DNA of 64,000 nucleotides from Bradyrhizobium sp. WD16 (GCF_024181725.1 NZ_CP028908.1:2717501-2781500); one strand, 5' to 3'. Counted from the stretch's first letter, positions 33,243 through 41,767 are shown. Numbers and translations: made by a program. Notes: generated by a model from the sequence alone, not told the origin.

Positions 33243-34058
33243 ATGACCAGCGATCCCCGCCGTATGCCGACCATCTTTCTCTCCCATGGCGGCGGTCCGT
33301 GCTTCTGGCTCGACTCCCGGCCGCCATTTGCGGCAAATGCGTTCGAGGGCCTGCGGCGCTATCTCGCCGCGCTGCTGACGGGGCTGCCGGCACGGCCCAA
33401 GGCGATCGTGGTGATCTCCGGCCATTGGGAGGAGGCGGTGCCGACGGTGAGCACGTCGCAAGCGCCGCCGATGCTGTTCGATTACTACGGTTTCCCCGAG
33501 CATACCTATCGGCTCAGCTATCCGGCGCCGGGCGAGCCTGCGCTGGCGGAGCAGCTGCGCCGCATGCTCGGCGAGGCAGGCATCGCCACGGCGGCGGACG
33601 CCGAGCGCGGCTTCGACCACGGCGTCTTCGTGCCGTTCCTGATCGTCGATCCTCAGGCGCAGATTCCGGTGGTGATGCTGTCGCTGCAGCACGAGCTCGA
33701 TCCGATACTGCATCTCGCCATCGGCGCCGCGCTCGAACCGTTGCGCGATGAAGGCATCCTCATCGTCGGCAGCGGCAACAGCTATCACAATCTGCGGCAC
33801 TTCTTCGACGGCGAGCCGGCGGCGGCGGCGACCTTCGATGCCTGGCTGACGGATGCGGTCACGGATGGCGATCCTGCCGTGCGCAATCGCAAGCTCGCCG
33901 ACTGGGCGCGGGCACCCGCCGCGCGGCTCTGCCACCCGCGCGAGGAGCACCTGCTGCCCCTGATGGTCGCCGCCGGCGCCGGCGGCGACGATGTCGGCAG
34001 GCGTGTCTTCCACGACGTCATCGGCGGCAAGGCGATTTCGGGCTACGCCTTCGGCTGA
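33243..34058 (+). CDS. DODA-type extradiol dioxygenase (LigB/YgiD family)
   Basis: Class III extradiol ring-cleavage dioxygenase family protein of 271 residues. Metal-site histidines are in FLSHGGGP, VVISGHWEE, the GFDHGVFVPF stretch and GSGNSYHNLRH. The later REEHLLPLMVAAGAG is diagnostic for the YgiD/DODA branch. Such enzymes open catechol-type rings, including DOPA, though the physiological substrate in bacteria is often unknown. ATG 33243 was chosen because the upstream 18 codons are unlike the family. It has no operon partner. Confidence 0.92.
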   Translation: MTSDPRRMPTIFLSHGGGPCFWLDSRPPFAANAFEGLRRYLAALLTGLPARPKAIVVISGHWEEAVPTVSTSQAPPMLFDYYGFPEHTYRLSYPAPGEPALAEQLRRMLGEAGIATAADAERGFDHGVFVPFLIVDPQAQIPVVMLSLQHELDPILHLAIGAALEPLRDEGILIVGSGNSYHNLRHFFDGEPAAAATFDAWLTDAVTDGDPAVRNRKLADWARAPAARLCHPREEHLLPLMVAAGAGGDDVGRRVFHDVIGGKAISGYAFG

Positions 34059-34317
34059 GCACACGGGCAGACGATCGCCACGGCTCAAGGGGGCGGCGCG
34101 AAGGTTCGTGTCGGTCGGCGTTCTCCTCTCCGCCCTCGGCGTGCTCGGCCGCGCGCTGGCAGCCTCGACGGCGACGCAAGCCACTTGGCGCGGTGATCGC
34201 GGCGGCGCTGCGACGGGTCTGCGCTGCATCCGCAATACGCCAAGGTGCTGCGATATGGCGCCGGCCTTGCCTGAGCGGCGATGATCTTTCAGCCGCCACT
34301 AAGAATATCAATTTGTT
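34059..34317. other. No gene recognised
   Basis: Between the dioxygenase stop and the next repeats there is no supported gene. An open plus-strand frame crosses it but lacks any family resemblance, a Shine-Dalgarno or codon pattern. It may be decayed sequence. Confidence 0.5.
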
Positions 34318-34478
34318 TATGGATTTGACATTCGCTTCTCATGCCCGCGTCCAAGCGGGTTGCGAATGTCAAATCCAAAACCGCACTGGAATCATAGCTA
34401 TACTAGTTTTCCTTTGGTTCTAACGTTCGTATGCGTGCTCGCAGCAAAGGGATACGAGGGTTAGAACCGGGACACTAG
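34318..34478. repeat. Palindrome array 5 (F-D)
   Basis: Element F (about 34320-34376) is a palindrome with arms TGGATTTGACATTCGC and complement and an inner CCCGC/GCGGG hairpin; it lacks a clear left CTAG. A spacer like L2 (AATCATAGCTATA) leads to CTAG and element D (34403-34478). The last CTAG (34475-34478) contains, on the minus strand, the TAG stop of the outer-membrane-like gene. Confidence 0.85.
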
Positions 34479-35389
34479 TGACGCACCGCATAAAGCGGGG
34501 TGCGCAATGTGAGCTGGAAGGTCGGTTTCGGCATCCAGTCGATTTCAGCGGTGACGCCGAACAGGCGGTTGTCGTTGTCGTCCATGAGGTCGAGGTCGAA
34601 GCGCAGCACCGGCTCGGTGAAGGACTGGAACTGGGCGATGCCGGCGAGTGTGCCGCCGCCGAAGGTCTGCAGCCCGGCGCGGCCGGTCAGCTTCCAGTTG
34701 TTGTCCCACTGGTAATAGGCCCCGACATAGCCGGCATAGGCCGGATCGACATGGGCGAGCGGGCTGTCGACGTGCACGGTCACGGCGCGCAGGCCAAACA
34801 GCAGGCCGCGGGTCTCGTCCTTGTCGAGCGCGTAATTCGCCTCGGCGATGCCGGTGAACTGGGTGGTGGAGAAGAGGCTGAGAGACACCGAACGGGTCAG
34901 GCTCGCCTGCACGGTCACGGCGGGTAGCACGCCGCCGTTCTGCTGGATCACGTCGGCCTGCACGCCGACGTTCCAGCTGTCCGCGGCCATGCTGCTCCAG
35001 GACGTCAGGTCGCTGCGCGTGGTCAGCGTCGTGATGCCGCCATAGACCGAGATGCGGTCGTTGAGGTCGATCGTCACCGGCAGGTCGATGCTGACGCCCT
35101 GGCGCGAAAATCCCGATGGCAGGGCGTTGTTGGACGCCAGCAACGACAGCACCGGGAAGCTGCTGCCGAGACCGATGCCGAACGTGCCGGCCGGCAGCGA
35201 GGTGAAGTTGGTGCGCATGTCGAGATAGAGATTGGGCACGGTCGAGGCGGGCTTGGCGTCGTCATCTTCGTCGGCCTCGGCGGCGAAGGCGGGGGCACTG
35301 GAAACCAGTACGACCAGGGTGCAGACCACCATCGCCGTCCGCCGCCGACGGCTCGAATGAAAACTGACGAGGTCGGCCGCGCTGGACAT
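34475..35389 (-). CDS. Probable outer-membrane beta-barrel protein, unknown function
   Basis: Exported protein of 304 residues. A signal sequence (MVVCTLVVLVSSAPAFAAEA, after a basic N-terminus) precedes an acidic linker and then a region of alternating polar/hydrophobic strands (TFGIGLGSSFPVLSLLASNN, RISVYGGITTLTTRSD, KLTGRAGLQTFGGGTLAG). It ends FQLTLRTPLYAVRH, so the last residue is not the aromatic usual in barrels. The stop codon is provided by the repeat, so the original C-terminus may have been replaced. No family recognised. The true start may be internal, at the Met before VVCTLV. Confidence 0.7.
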   Translation of the reverse strand: MSSAADLVSFHSSRRRRTAMVVCTLVVLVSSAPAFAAEADEDDDAKPASTVPNLYLDMRTNFTSLPAGTFGIGLGSSFPVLSLLASNNALPSGFSRQGVSIDLPVTIDLNDRISVYGGITTLTTRSDLTSWSSMAADSWNVGVQADVIQQNGGVLPAVTVQASLTRSVSLSLFSTTQFTGIAEANYALDKDETRGLLFGLRAVTVHVDSPLAHVDPAYAGYVGAYYQWDNNWKLTGRAGLQTFGGGTLAGIAQFQSFTEPVLRFDLDLMDDNDNRLFGVTAEIDWMPKPTFQLTLRTPLYAVRH

Positions 35390-35547
35390 GCACGCAACGT
35401 CCGGGTGCGAGAGGCATGCAGGCTAATGGCAAGCGTCCGGTTTGTCAGCAGCAACCTTGCCTTCCTCGGTCTGGGCCGGATGGACAACCTCCTGGGACAC
35501 TGCACCTGGTGCCCGCTTTCCGAAATTCGTGTCCGGAAGACGCCGTG

Positions 35548-35909
35548 CTAGTGTCCCGGTTCTAACGTTCGCTTCCCTTTGCAGCGAGCACTCGTACGAA
35601 CGTTAGAGCCAAAGGGACACTTGCAAAATCAAAGTGCTAGTGTGGCTTATGTCTCGCAATTGCCTACGAGAGGCTTGCCGCAAAGGCGGTAGGCAATTGC
35701 GAGACGCCACACTAGAGCGTTTTCCCGCGAAGTGGATACAGGTTCGCGCGAAGAAAACGCGTCAAAACAAAAATCTAGAGCCTCCGCTCCGATTCCATCG
35801 GAGCGGAGAAGGCTCCAGCATAGTTATGATTCGAGTGCGGTTTTGGATCCGACGCGCGTACGACGAATTCGCTGCAATGCTGATACGAGCGTCAGATCCA
35901 CCGCACTAG
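35548..35909. repeat. Palindrome array 6 (D-A-E-G-B)
   Basis: The longest uninterrupted array. D is at 35548-35623 (right end TTG, not CTAG), spacer L1, then A at 35637-35715, E at 35712-35778, G at 35775-35818 (arms CTCCGCTCCGATTCC and complement), an L2-like spacer and B at 35832-35909. A/E and E/G share CTAG. The final CTAG (35906-35909) supplies the TAG stop of the DUF2147 gene. Upstream bases 35390-35547 should hold the promoter of the outer-membrane-like gene. Confidence 0.92.
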
Positions 35910-36352
35910 CGGCCGACGCGCGTCCAGGCTTCGCCGCCGCACAGCGGGCCGACACAGCCGCGCACATCGAGTCGCGAGGGGCCGGCGACGGTGATCGTGC
36001 TGTCGTAGCTCTGGCCGTCGTCGGCATTGTAGATGCGGCCGGACCAGGCATTGGCCGTCGTCTGCGCCATGTCGATGAACAGCTGCAGGCCCATGATCGG
36101 CCGGTTGCGCAGGGCGGGATTCTGGTTCTTGTCGTCGACCTGGGGCTTTCCGGTCGCCTTGTCGATGGGGTCCCTCAGCCAGATCACCTTGCCGCAAAGC
36201 TTGCCACCGCAGTGGCTGACCTGGACGCGGGCATCGCCGGCCTGAGTGAGCCAGACCCCGACGGGACCGTTGTCGGCGGCGAAAAGCACCGAAGGCATTA
36301 AAAGAGCAATGAAAAGCAGAGCGGCAGAAAATGGACGAAAGCTGAAGTGCAT
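35906..36352 (-). CDS. DUF2147 exported protein
   Basis: Small exported protein of 148 residues. A signal peptide ends at LFAAD. The mature part has the DUF2147 pattern: GPVGVWLTQAGDARVQVSHC, GKLCGKVIWLRDP, WSGRIYNADDGQSY and the final LDVRGCVGPLCGGEAWTRV. Four cysteines (in HCGGKLCG and GCVGPLCG) are placed to form disulfides. The family is periplasmic and of unknown function. The stop TAG lies in the terminal CTAG of array 6 and the last residues VGR may come from that junction. Confidence 0.88.
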   Translation of the reverse strand: MHFSFRPFSAALLFIALLMPSVLFAADNGPVGVWLTQAGDARVQVSHCGGKLCGKVIWLRDPIDKATGKPQVDDKNQNPALRNRPIMGLQLFIDMAQTTANAWSGRIYNADDGQSYDSTITVAGPSRLDVRGCVGPLCGGEAWTRVGR

Positions 36353-36591
36353 TGGTCAACCTGATGAGAAGCCTTAACCGGCGGAGCCTTGATGTATCGG
36401 ATTTCAAAAGATTTCCAAAGGGGCTGCGGTGATTGATCGCGGCCGCGCGCCGGCGGTATCACGGACCTTTGTTTGAGTGCCGCCCGCTTGGCGCGGCGCC
36501 GGCACCCCGGCATCCTGCGGATCGGGCATATCTGGTTGATACGATCGCATGATCGGAGAGATCCCGGGGCATTGACGCGGGAGGGTGGCGA

Positions 36592-37767
36592 ATGCCGCAG
36601 GCGGGCGACGAGGCGCGGACGCAGGCCGACTTCTACCGCAACTTCCCGCTTTTCCACAGCTTTGACAGGCTGATGGACCCGGCGCTCTATGCGCCGCTGC
36701 CGGACGGCTGGCTGATCGGTGTCGCCGACATCGTCGAATCGACCAGGGCGATCGCGGCAAAGCGCTACAAGGCGGTCAACATGGCCGGTGCCGCGGTGAT
36801 CGCGGCACTCACCAATGCCCTGGACGGTCGGGAGTTTCCCTTCGTCTTCGGCGGTGACGGGGCGAGCTTCGCCGTTCCGCCGCACGAGGCGGCGCGTGCG
36901 CGCGACGCGCTCGCCGCGACCTCCGGTTGGGTCCATCGCGACCTCGATCTCGAGATGCGCGTCGCCCTGGTGCCCCTCGAAGCGATTCGCGCCGCCGGCC
37001 GGGATGTGAAGGTGGCTCGCTATGCGCCGTCGCCCTTCGTCGCCTACGCGATGTTCTCCGGCGGCGGTCTCGCCTTCGCCGAAGCGGCGATGAAGCGAGG
37101 CGAATTCGCCGTTGCGCCGGCGCCGGACGGCTTGCCCGATCTTTCCGGGCTGTCTTGCCGCTTTTCCGAGATCCCGGCGCGCCGCGGCCTCATTCTGTCG
37201 CTGCTCGTGGTGCAGGGCCGCGACGGCTCTGCCGATGAATATCGCCGCATCATCGAAGGTCTCATTCGGCTGATCGAACGCAGCCCCGACGCCGGCCGAC
37301 CGGTGCCGCCGCAGGGGCCGCCACTTGGCTGGCCGCCACAGGGCCTCGACCTGGAAGCCCGGGCCAGCCGGCGCGGGCCACTGCTGCTGCGCACGGCGCA
37401 ACTGCTCGGCTTCACCCTGTTCGCCTATCTGATCATGCGCTTCGATCTGAAGGTCGGCGGATTCTCGCCGGCCGACTATTGTCAGCAACTGGTCGTCAAT
37501 TCCGATTTCCGCAAATACGATGATGCGCTGCGCATGGTGGTCGACTGCACGCCGGAACTCGCCGACGAATTGCAGCGACGGCTGGAGAGCGCGGCGGCGG
37601 CCGGCAGCGTGCAATTTGGTCTGCATCGCCAGGATGCGGCGATGATGACCTGCTTCACGCCGAGTGCGCTCCGCAGCGATCATGTGCATTTCATCGACGG
37701 CGCCCGTGGCGGCTATGCCTCCGCCGCCGTGGCGCTGAAGGCGGCGGCGCCTTCAGCTCGTTCGTGA
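36592..37767 (+). CDS. DUF3095 protein (cyclase-like fold)
   Basis: Protein of 391 residues of the DUF3095 family. The central VADIVESTRAIAAKRYKAVNM and FPFVFGGDGASFAVPP parts resemble the nucleotide-cyclase fold, with a conserved Asp and the GGDGA strand where class III cyclases have their second metal region. Catalytic activity is not established for the family. No signal peptide is seen. The start follows GGGAGGG. Its neighbours give no clear context; decayed transporter genes follow. Confidence 0.85.
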   Translation: MPQAGDEARTQADFYRNFPLFHSFDRLMDPALYAPLPDGWLIGVADIVESTRAIAAKRYKAVNMAGAAVIAALTNALDGREFPFVFGGDGASFAVPPHEAARARDALAATSGWVHRDLDLEMRVALVPLEAIRAAGRDVKVARYAPSPFVAYAMFSGGGLAFAEAAMKRGEFAVAPAPDGLPDLSGLSCRFSEIPARRGLILSLLVVQGRDGSADEYRRIIEGLIRLIERSPDAGRPVPPQGPPLGWPPQGLDLEARASRRGPLLLRTAQLLGFTLFAYLIMRFDLKVGGFSPADYCQQLVVNSDFRKYDDALRMVVDCTPELADELQRRLESAAAAGSVQFGLHRQDAAMMTCFTPSALRSDHVHFIDGARGGYASAAVALKAAAPSARS

Positions 37768-37769
37768 CG

Positions 37770-38253
37770 GTGGTCTCCATTCATCTCCGGCCGGTGGGCG
37801 CGGTCGCGGCGCCCCAAGGCGCGAACTTCACCACGGCGGCATAGCCGAGGTCGATGAACGCGGTGAAGGGTGCGGCGAAGCGCAAATAGCGCGCTTGCGT
37901 CGATCACGGCCGGATCGCTGGTGAAGAGATCGATCCAGCGCCGCGGCCACGTCGCGACAACAAGGCCGACAGCGGCGATGGTCACGAAAGAAACGAGGCC
38001 GGCCGTCCAGGCGACGCCCCGGGGCCGATCCGTTCGGCTCCCACCGCCATGCCGACCGTCGGCACCGAGCCGACGCCGACGGCGAAGCCAATCGACGCAA
38101 GCATGAATTCCAGCCGCGCGCCGATGCCGTAGCCGGCCAGCATCTCGGTGCCGAAGCGCGCCATCATATGGGCGAAGATGGTGACGGCGAGCACCGACTG
38201 CAGGGGCGATAGACAGGCAACGGCGCCGACCTTGAGAATGTCGAAGAGCATGC
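37770..38253 (-). pseudogene. MATE efflux transporter, C-terminal fragment
   Basis: Several minus-strand frames together read a MATE-family C-terminal half: LFDILKVGAVACLSPLQSVL, RFGTEMLAGYGIGARLEFML, VGSVPTVGMAVGAERIG, then after a frameshift FVTIAAVGLVVATWPRRWID and LFTSDPAVIDAS, and finally, in another frame, the AAPFTAFIDLGYA-type end. At least two frameshifts break it, so no functional protein is made. Confidence 0.75.
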
Positions 38254-38289
38254 TGGCGTGGCAGCGCAGCGGCGCGGCCGAAAGATTGG

Positions 38290-38440
38290 CCCGGCCGAGG
38301 CCGCCGAAGAGATATCAGAAGCTGTTCGCCGCCTATGTGGAGATCTTCTTTGGCGGAGTGGTCATCCCCTGGCTGATGAACACCCTCAATTCGATCCTGC
38401 GCTGCATCGTTCCTCGGCGCCCGGCGCTGCGGGATTATCT
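38290..38440 (+). pseudogene. MATE-like fragment in opposite orientation
   Basis: On the plus strand the frame reads YQKLFAAYVEIFFGGVVIPW followed by LMNTLNSILRC. This resembles an N-domain helix of MATE transporters, in which a W-x-x-N-x-L-x-S-x-x-R motif is typical. It points away from the C-terminal MATE fragment just to its left, so an inversion probably split one ancestral gene. Only about 45 codons remain. Confidence 0.5.
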
Positions 38441-38583
38441 ATGATGGTCTCGGCAGTTACGGTCGCGCCTGGCAGGATGCGGCGCTGATCGGCGTTGTCG
38501 CCGGCCTCATGCAGATGCTGATCGATGTGCGGCCGCCGGAGCGCGGCAATGCCGCCGCAGTCGCTGCATTGCCCGCAAACTGA
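38439..38583 (+). pseudogene. MFS transporter C-terminal remnant
   Basis: The plus strand reads IYDGLGSYGRAWQDAALIGV and then VAGLMQMLIDVRPPERG with a stop at 38583. The phrase YDxxGSYxxAW followed by a last hydrophobic helix is the typical end of many MFS permeases. The rest of that gene is absent. Confidence 0.5.
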
Positions 38584-38705
38584 TCAAATCGTCGGCAATC
38601 GCCGCCTTGCATCATTGCAGGGCGGGGGCCCATATTCCCTTCCTCCCGAAACTTCTGTAACGGTTCCGGGCTCAACAACACCTCAAACGTTCCGCGGGTA
38701 TTGCC

Positions 38706-39305
38706 ATGACCTTGAAACTCCCCGACTTGCCTTACGCATACGATGCACTCCAGCCCTATATGTCCAAGGAAACGCTGGAATATCACCACGACAAGCATCA
38801 TCAGGCCTATGTCACGAACGGCAACAACCTGCTCAAGGGCACCGAATTCGAGAACAAGTCGCTCGAAGAGATCGTGAAGGGTTCGTTCGGCAAGAACGTC
38901 CCGCTCTTCAACAATGCCGGGCAGCACTACAATCACCTGCATTTCTGGAACTGGATGAAGCCGAACGGCGGCGGCGACAAGCTGCCCGGCCGTCTCGCCA
39001 AGGCGATCGACTCCGATCTCGGTGGTTTTGCCAAGTTCAAGGAGGACTTCATCGCCGCCGGCGTGGGCCAGTTCGGTTCGGGCTGGGCCTGGCTCTCCGT
39101 CAAGAACGGCAAGCTCGAAGTGTCCAAGACGGCGAACGGCGAAAGCCCGCTGGTCCACGGCGCGACCCCGATCCTCGGCGTCGACGTGTGGGAGCACTCC
39201 TACTACATCGACTATCGCAACCGTCGGCCGGACTACCTCAAGGCCTTCGTCGAGAATCTCGTCAACTGGGATTACGTCGACGAACTCTACAGCAAGATCT
39301 CCTGA
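38706..39305 (+). CDS. sodB: Iron superoxide dismutase
   Basis: Fe/Mn-type superoxide dismutase of 199 residues, converting superoxide to oxygen and peroxide in the cytosol. Metal ligands are His27 (LEYHHDKHH), His78 (GQHYNHLHFW), Asp160 and His164 (VDVWEHSYY). The Gln four residues before His78 and the overall pattern are of the iron type. The length is standard. It is transcribed alone; a strong terminator follows 20 bases after the stop. The region upstream (38584-38705) has no visible regulator box. Confidence 0.97.
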   Translation: MTLKLPDLPYAYDALQPYMSKETLEYHHDKHHQAYVTNGNNLLKGTEFENKSLEEIVKGSFGKNVPLFNNAGQHYNHLHFWNWMKPNGGGDKLPGRLAKAIDSDLGGFAKFKEDFIAAGVGQFGSGWAWLSVKNGKLEVSKTANGESPLVHGATPILGVDVWEHSYYIDYRNRRPDYLKAFVENLVNWDYVDELYSKIS

Positions 39306-39326
39306 TCGGTCGCGCGAATGTCCGAA

Positions 39327-39354
39327 GGGCGGCCCCTTGCAGGGCCGCCTTTTT
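39327..39354 (+). terminator. Rho-independent terminator after sodB
   Basis: Stem GGCGGCCC / GGGCCGCC with a six-base loop followed by five T. A classic intrinsic terminator ending the sodB transcript. Confidence 0.9.
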
Positions 39355-39482
39355 CGTTCCCCAGGCTTTTTCTTGGGCCAAATCTTCGTGGCCCATGCTC
39401 ATGACGATGGGATAATTGACGGAGCGGGCACGATGGCCTGCATGGGTTCGGTGCTACAGGCGCGGCCGTGATTGGGGGCGAC

Positions 39483-39860
39483 ATGAAGAACTACATCCTG
39501 GTGTTTCTCGGCGGCGGTCTTGGATCGACGCTGCGCCACGGCATGAACATGTTGTGCGCGCGACTGTTCGGCACGGCCTTTCCCTGGGGCACTTTCGTCA
39601 TCAACATCACCGGGTCGACGGTGATGGGACTGATCGCCGGCTATCTCGCTTTCCGCGGCGACGCGGCCCAGCCCTGGCGGCTCTTCCTGATGACCGGCAT
39701 CCTTGGCGGCTACACCACCTTCTCGGCCTTCTCCCTCGACGCCATGCTGCTTTATGAGCGCGGCGAGTTCGGCCTTGCCGTCGCCTATGTGGCGGGATCG
39801 GTGGGCATCGCCGTTGCCGGCCTGGCGGGCGGGCTGGCTCTGGTTCGGCATTTCGCCTGA
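39483..39860 (+). CDS. crcB: Fluoride exporter CrcB/FluC
   Basis: Small four-helix membrane protein of 125 residues that works as a dual-topology dimer to expel fluoride. Family markers are GGGLGSTLRHGMNM (with the conserved Arg), WGTFVINITGSTVMG (the Asn and Gly of the pore) and TGILGGYTTFSAFSLD, where the Phe residues line the fluoride path. ATG 39483 has GGGGGC upstream. Only one copy is present and no fluoride riboswitch is seen before it. Confidence 0.93.
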   Translation: MKNYILVFLGGGLGSTLRHGMNMLCARLFGTAFPWGTFVINITGSTVMGLIAGYLAFRGDAAQPWRLFLMTGILGGYTTFSAFSLDAMLLYERGEFGLAVAYVAGSVGIAVAGLAGGLALVRHFA

Positions 39861-39903
39861 TGCCTTGTCGCTGGCGGGCGGGAGGCTTGCCTTCTGTGTA
39901 AAC

Positions 39904-39916
39904 GTTATAATATAAC
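39904..39916. promoter_or_regulatory. Candidate Zur box
   Basis: GTTATA-A-TATAAC is palindromic around its centre and matches the alphaproteobacterial Zur-type operator (GTTATA-TTATAAC). It stands about 60 bases before the first codon of the His-rich small protein and controls, by position, the whole zinc-uptake operon. Confidence 0.75.
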
Positions 39917-39978
39917 ATCCAGAGATTGGCCGGATCTTCCGGCCCCTCATTTCTTTGGAGTTCCGTCTGGAGTTGTCG

Positions 39979-40143
39979 TTGGCCCACGCCCACCCTCATC
40001 CGGTCCATGATCACGCGCCGCACGCCCACCCGGCCCAGGCGGCGCCGTGGTCGATGCTGGCCCTCGGCGTCGGCGCCCGGCTCATGATCGCTATCGCCGC
40101 CAGCGCGGTTCTGTGGGCGACGGTCTGGCTGGCCCTGCAATGA
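39979..40143 (+). CDS. His-rich small membrane protein heading the znu operon
   Basis: Short open frame coupled to znuC by an ATGA overlap. The first third is histidine-rich (AHAHPHPVHDHAPHAHP) and the last half is one hydrophobic helix (MLALGVGARLMIAIAASAVL). The start is uncertain: no ATG is available, and the TTG at 39979 with CTGGAG upstream was chosen; TTG 39955 gives 62 residues. The Zur-type box lies upstream of it, so it is the first gene of the operon. A zinc-binding helper of the transporter is inferred. No named family is recognised. Confidence 0.6.
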   Translation: MAHAHPHPVHDHAPHAHPAQAAPWSMLALGVGARLMIAIAASAVLWATVWLALQ

Positions 40144-40892
40144 CCCTGGCACTTCAATTCGAAAATCTGACGCTGGGCTACGACCGCCACCCGGCGGTGC
40201 ATCACCTCAGCGGCACCGTCAACGGCGGTGCGCTGCTCGCCCTGATCGGTCCCAATGGCGCCGGCAAATCGACGCTGTTCCGCGGCATCGCCGGGCTGAT
40301 CAAGCCTCTGTCCGGTTCGGTGCGTCGCGACGGCCTCGGCCCGCGCGACATAGCCTATCTGCCGCAGAGCGCCGAGATCGATCGCAGCTTTCCGATTTCG
40401 CTGCAGGATTTCGTCGGCACCGGGTTGTGGCGCACGACGGGCGCTTTCGGTGCCCTCGGCCGCCGCGACCGCGATGCCATCGCCGCGGCAGTCGGCGCGG
40501 TCGGTCTCAACGGCTTCGAAGCGCGTCCGATCGGGACATTGTCCGGCGGCCAGACCCAGCGCATGCTGTTTGCCCGCCTGATGCTGCAGGATGCAGACGT
40601 CATTCTGCTCGACGAGCCGTTCAACGCCATCGATGCCCGCACGGTCGCCGATCTCATGGCGCTGGTGAAGCGCTGGCATCGCGAGGGCCGAACAATTCTC
40701 GCGGCCCTGCACGATTTCGAACTGGTGCAGGCCAACTTTCCCGAAACGCTGCTGCTGGCCCGCCGGTTGGTGGCGTGGGGCCCGACGGCGCAGGTGCTGA
40801 CCGCGGAAAATCTGCAGACGGCGCGACGCATGTGTGAGGCCTTCGACGACGGTGCCGGCGCCTGCGCCGCGGAAACGTCCCGCGCGGCCTGA
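40140..40892 (+). CDS. znuC: Zinc ABC transporter ATPase ZnuC
   Basis: Cytosolic ATPase of the zinc/manganese importer, 250 residues. Walker A is GPNGAGKST, the Q-loop is LPQSAEIDRSFP, the signature is LSGGQTQRMLFAR and Walker B is VILLDEPFNAID, with the switch His in LAALHDFELV. It starts in the stop codon of the His-rich small protein and is followed four bases later by znuB. The longer open frame upstream, from 40047, is out of context. Confidence 0.93.
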   Translation: MTLALQFENLTLGYDRHPAVHHLSGTVNGGALLALIGPNGAGKSTLFRGIAGLIKPLSGSVRRDGLGPRDIAYLPQSAEIDRSFPISLQDFVGTGLWRTTGAFGALGRRDRDAIAAAVGAVGLNGFEARPIGTLSGGQTQRMLFARLMLQDADVILLDEPFNAIDARTVADLMALVKRWHREGRTILAALHDFELVQANFPETLLLARRLVAWGPTAQVLTAENLQTARRMCEAFDDGAGACAAETSRAA

Positions 40893-40896
40893 GACC

Positions 40897-41766
40897 ATGC
40901 TCTCCTCCATCCTGATCGCGCCTTTCACGGAATTCGAATTCATGCGTCGCGCCCTCGCGGGCGTTCTGGCCCTGGCGCTGGGCGGCGCGCCGATCGGCGT
41001 GCTCTTGATGCTGCGGCGGATGAGCCTGACCGGCGACGCCATGGCTCATGCCATTCTGCCGGGTGCCGCAGTGGCGTTCCTGTTGTCGGGGCTCAATCTG
41101 TTCGCGATGGCCTTCGGCGGCCTCGTGGCAGGCTTTGCGGTGGCGCTGCTCGCAGGCGTGGTGACGCGGGCGACCGAGCTGCGCGAGGACGCTTCGCTCG
41201 CGGTGTTCTATCTGATCTCGCTGGCGCTCGGCGTCACGATCGTGTCGCTGCGCGGCTCCAATATCGACCTGCTGCATGTGTTGTTCGGCAATGTGCTGGC
41301 GATCGACGATCAGGCCTTGCTGCTGGTTGCTTTCAACGCCACGGTGACGATGCTCGTGCTGGCGGTGATCTGGCGGCCGCTGGTGATCGAATGTGTCGAT
41401 CCCCTGTTCCTGCGCAGCGTCAGCCGCGCCGGGGGGCCTGCGCATCTCGTCTTTCTCGCGCTGGTGGTGATCAACCTTGTCAGCGGCTTCGAGGCCCTCG
41501 GCACGCTGCTCGCGGTCGGACTGATGATGCTGCCTGCGGCCGTCGCCCGGTTCTGGTCGCGCGACGTCACCGGCATGATCGCCGTCGCGGTCGTCGCCGC
41601 GCTGCTGTCAGGTTATGGCGGATTGCTGCTGTCTTTCCACACCAAGGTCCCGTCGGGGCCTGGCGTGATCCTCGTCGCGGCGGTGCTCTATCTCGTCTCG
41701 CTGCTCACTGGGCGCGTCGGCGGGCTGCTGCGCCGCCTGTTTCCCGCCCCGCATCTGGAGGCATGA
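40897..41766 (+). CDS. znuB: Zinc ABC transporter permease ZnuB
   Basis: Inner-membrane permease of 289 residues of the ABC-3 family. It has about eight hydrophobic helices, with FMRRALAGVLALALGGAPIG at the start and the family core RRMSLTGDAMAHAILPGAAV. ATG 40897 was chosen; it has hardly any spacing from znuC. It ends one base before znuA. Substrate is taken to be Zn2+ because of the Zur-type box and the COG0523 gene, though Mn2+ cannot be excluded. Confidence 0.93.
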   Translation: MLSSILIAPFTEFEFMRRALAGVLALALGGAPIGVLLMLRRMSLTGDAMAHAILPGAAVAFLLSGLNLFAMAFGGLVAGFAVALLAGVVTRATELREDASLAVFYLISLALGVTIVSLRGSNIDLLHVLFGNVLAIDDQALLLVAFNATVTMLVLAVIWRPLVIECVDPLFLRSVSRAGGPAHLVFLALVVINLVSGFEALGTLLAVGLMMLPAAVARFWSRDVTGMIAVAVVAALLSGYGGLLLSFHTKVPSGPGVILVAAVLYLVSLLTGRVGGLLRRLFPAPHLEA

Positions 41767-41767
41767 C

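Noticed and set aside
39400-39482. Possible fluoride riboswitch before crcB
   Set aside because: The conserved GGCGATGG core and the downstream GATGACTCCTAC-type pairing are not present in this stretch.
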